Source: Pseudomonadota bacterium (GTDB lineage: Bacteria > Pseudomonadota > Alphaproteobacteria > Rhizobiales > Rhizobiaceae). Taken from it: a stretch of DNA of 7,597 nt. The translations under genes and the position numbers were made by a program. The stretch covers positions 1 to 7,597 of the forward strand of contig JAEWHQ010000036.1 in the NCBI GenBank assembly GCA_023387715.1, read 5' to 3'. Below the pieces are notes generated by a model, which did no database searches, was not told the origin of the DNA, and saw only the letters and a list, made by a program, of their open reading frames with translations. The stretch's first letter is position 1. Each line of letters opens with the position of its first letter. This document shows, piece by piece, positions 7,357-7,597 of this stretch.

Positions 7357-7390
7357 AATAACCGCCCGGCGATCGTCGGGCGGTTATTTT
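7357..7390 (+). terminator. Intrinsic terminator after glmM
   Basis: AATAACCGCCCG (7357-7368) pairs perfectly with CGGGCGGTTATT (7377-7388). The intervening GCGATCGT can close further around its own CGATCG. TTTT and AT-rich sequence follow. Confidence 0.85.
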
Positions 7391-7440
7391 ATTATGTGCA
7401 TTTATCAGTAAACCTTAATATTTATGGTAAAAAAACAAGG

Positions 7441-7456
7441 TTAAGCAGCGTTTAAC
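7441..7456. promoter_or_regulatory. CtrA-type binding site (TTAA-N7-TTAAC)
   Basis: TTAAGCAGCGTTTAAC matches the full alphaproteobacterial CtrA consensus TTAA-N7-TTAA(C) exactly. A third half-site, TTAAC at 7460-7464, lies eight bases on. An inverted pair, AACCTT (7411-7416) and AAGGTT (7437-7442), flanks it upstream. The site lies 72 bases before the ATG of the next gene, a usual distance for a cell-cycle-controlled promoter. No strong -10 is evident; TTGATC (7483-7488) with TGTTAC (7506-7511) is weak. CtrA control is inference from the motif alone. Confidence 0.5.
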
Positions 7457-7528
7457 TTTTTAACGCTAGGGTAGTCTCAAAATTGATCGTTGCATCGTTT
7501 CGCGATGTTACACTTTGGTGAGGCTGAT

Positions 7529-7597
7529 ATGAAACAGACCCTGAAATATGGCTTGGCTGTCGCGATTGCGTTAACGGGCACTGCGAGTTTTACAACC
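7529..7597 (+). CDS. Start of an exported protein (3' partial, unidentified)
   Basis: Twenty-three codons are visible, translating to MKQTLKYGLAVAIALTGTAS followed by FTT, and the frame is open to the window edge. A short basic start and a hydrophobic Ala/Leu/Val core form a typical signal peptide, so the product is probably periplasmic, outer-membrane or a lipoprotein. The ribosome site GGTGAGG (7517-7523) lies five bases before the ATG, which supports a real start. The mature protein is outside the window and I do not recognise the family. It follows the glmM terminator and a CtrA-type box, so it is likely a separate unit. Confidence 0.7.
   Translation, partial: MKQTLKYGLAVAIALTGTASFTT

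Noticed and set aside
1..7597. Mobile elements, CRISPR array, tRNA or rRNA genes, defence cassette
   Set aside because: No transposase or integrase motifs, no regularly spaced repeats, no cloverleaf structure and no accessory genes were seen. All complete genes are core housekeeping genes in a conserved order.

Overview
The window carries a conserved housekeeping block of a Rhizobiales (Hyphomicrobiales) alphaproteobacterium. The closest fit I can recall is the Brucellaceae/Bartonellaceae group, because the Pal protein resembles Brucella Omp16 and the gene order tolB-pal-cpoB(ybgF)-tilS-ftsH-glmM is the one I recall for that group. This placement rests on remembered family sequences, not a search. 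All confident genes are on the + strand, and every complete gene has intact catalytic or diagnostic motifs.

Layout: 1-167 is the 3' end of tolB, followed by a strong intrinsic terminator (192-229). A 355-bp gap leads to pal (523-1017) and holds a candidate extended -10 promoter next to a perfect 10-bp palindrome. Pal is followed by two hairpins, the second an intrinsic terminator (1068-1100). cpoB (1247-2242), tilS (2254-3660) and ftsH (3761-5698) follow with no visible terminator between them. ftsH has in addition its own strong candidate heat-shock promoter at 3674-3702. A terminator (5706-5730) ends ftsH. A 283-bp AT-rich gap holds two possible promoters and then glmM (5982-7334), which ends in a terminator (7357-7390). 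A leader with a perfect TTAA-N7-TTAAC box (CtrA type) precedes the start of a secreted or lipid-anchored protein that runs off the window at 7529.

Functionally, TolB, Pal and CpoB belong to the Tol-Pal envelope system, which links outer-membrane constriction to peptidoglycan synthesis at division. GlmM makes glucosamine-1-phosphate, the precursor of UDP-GlcNAc for peptidoglycan and lipopolysaccharide. FtsH is the membrane-bound quality-control protease. TilS modifies the isoleucine tRNA that reads AUA. The block thus combines envelope biogenesis with core translation and proteolysis.

I found no mobile element, CRISPR array, defence locus or plainly new system here. The points most worth a second look are regulatory: the RpoH-like promoter of ftsH, the CtrA-type box before the last gene, and the dyads at the pal and glmM promoters.
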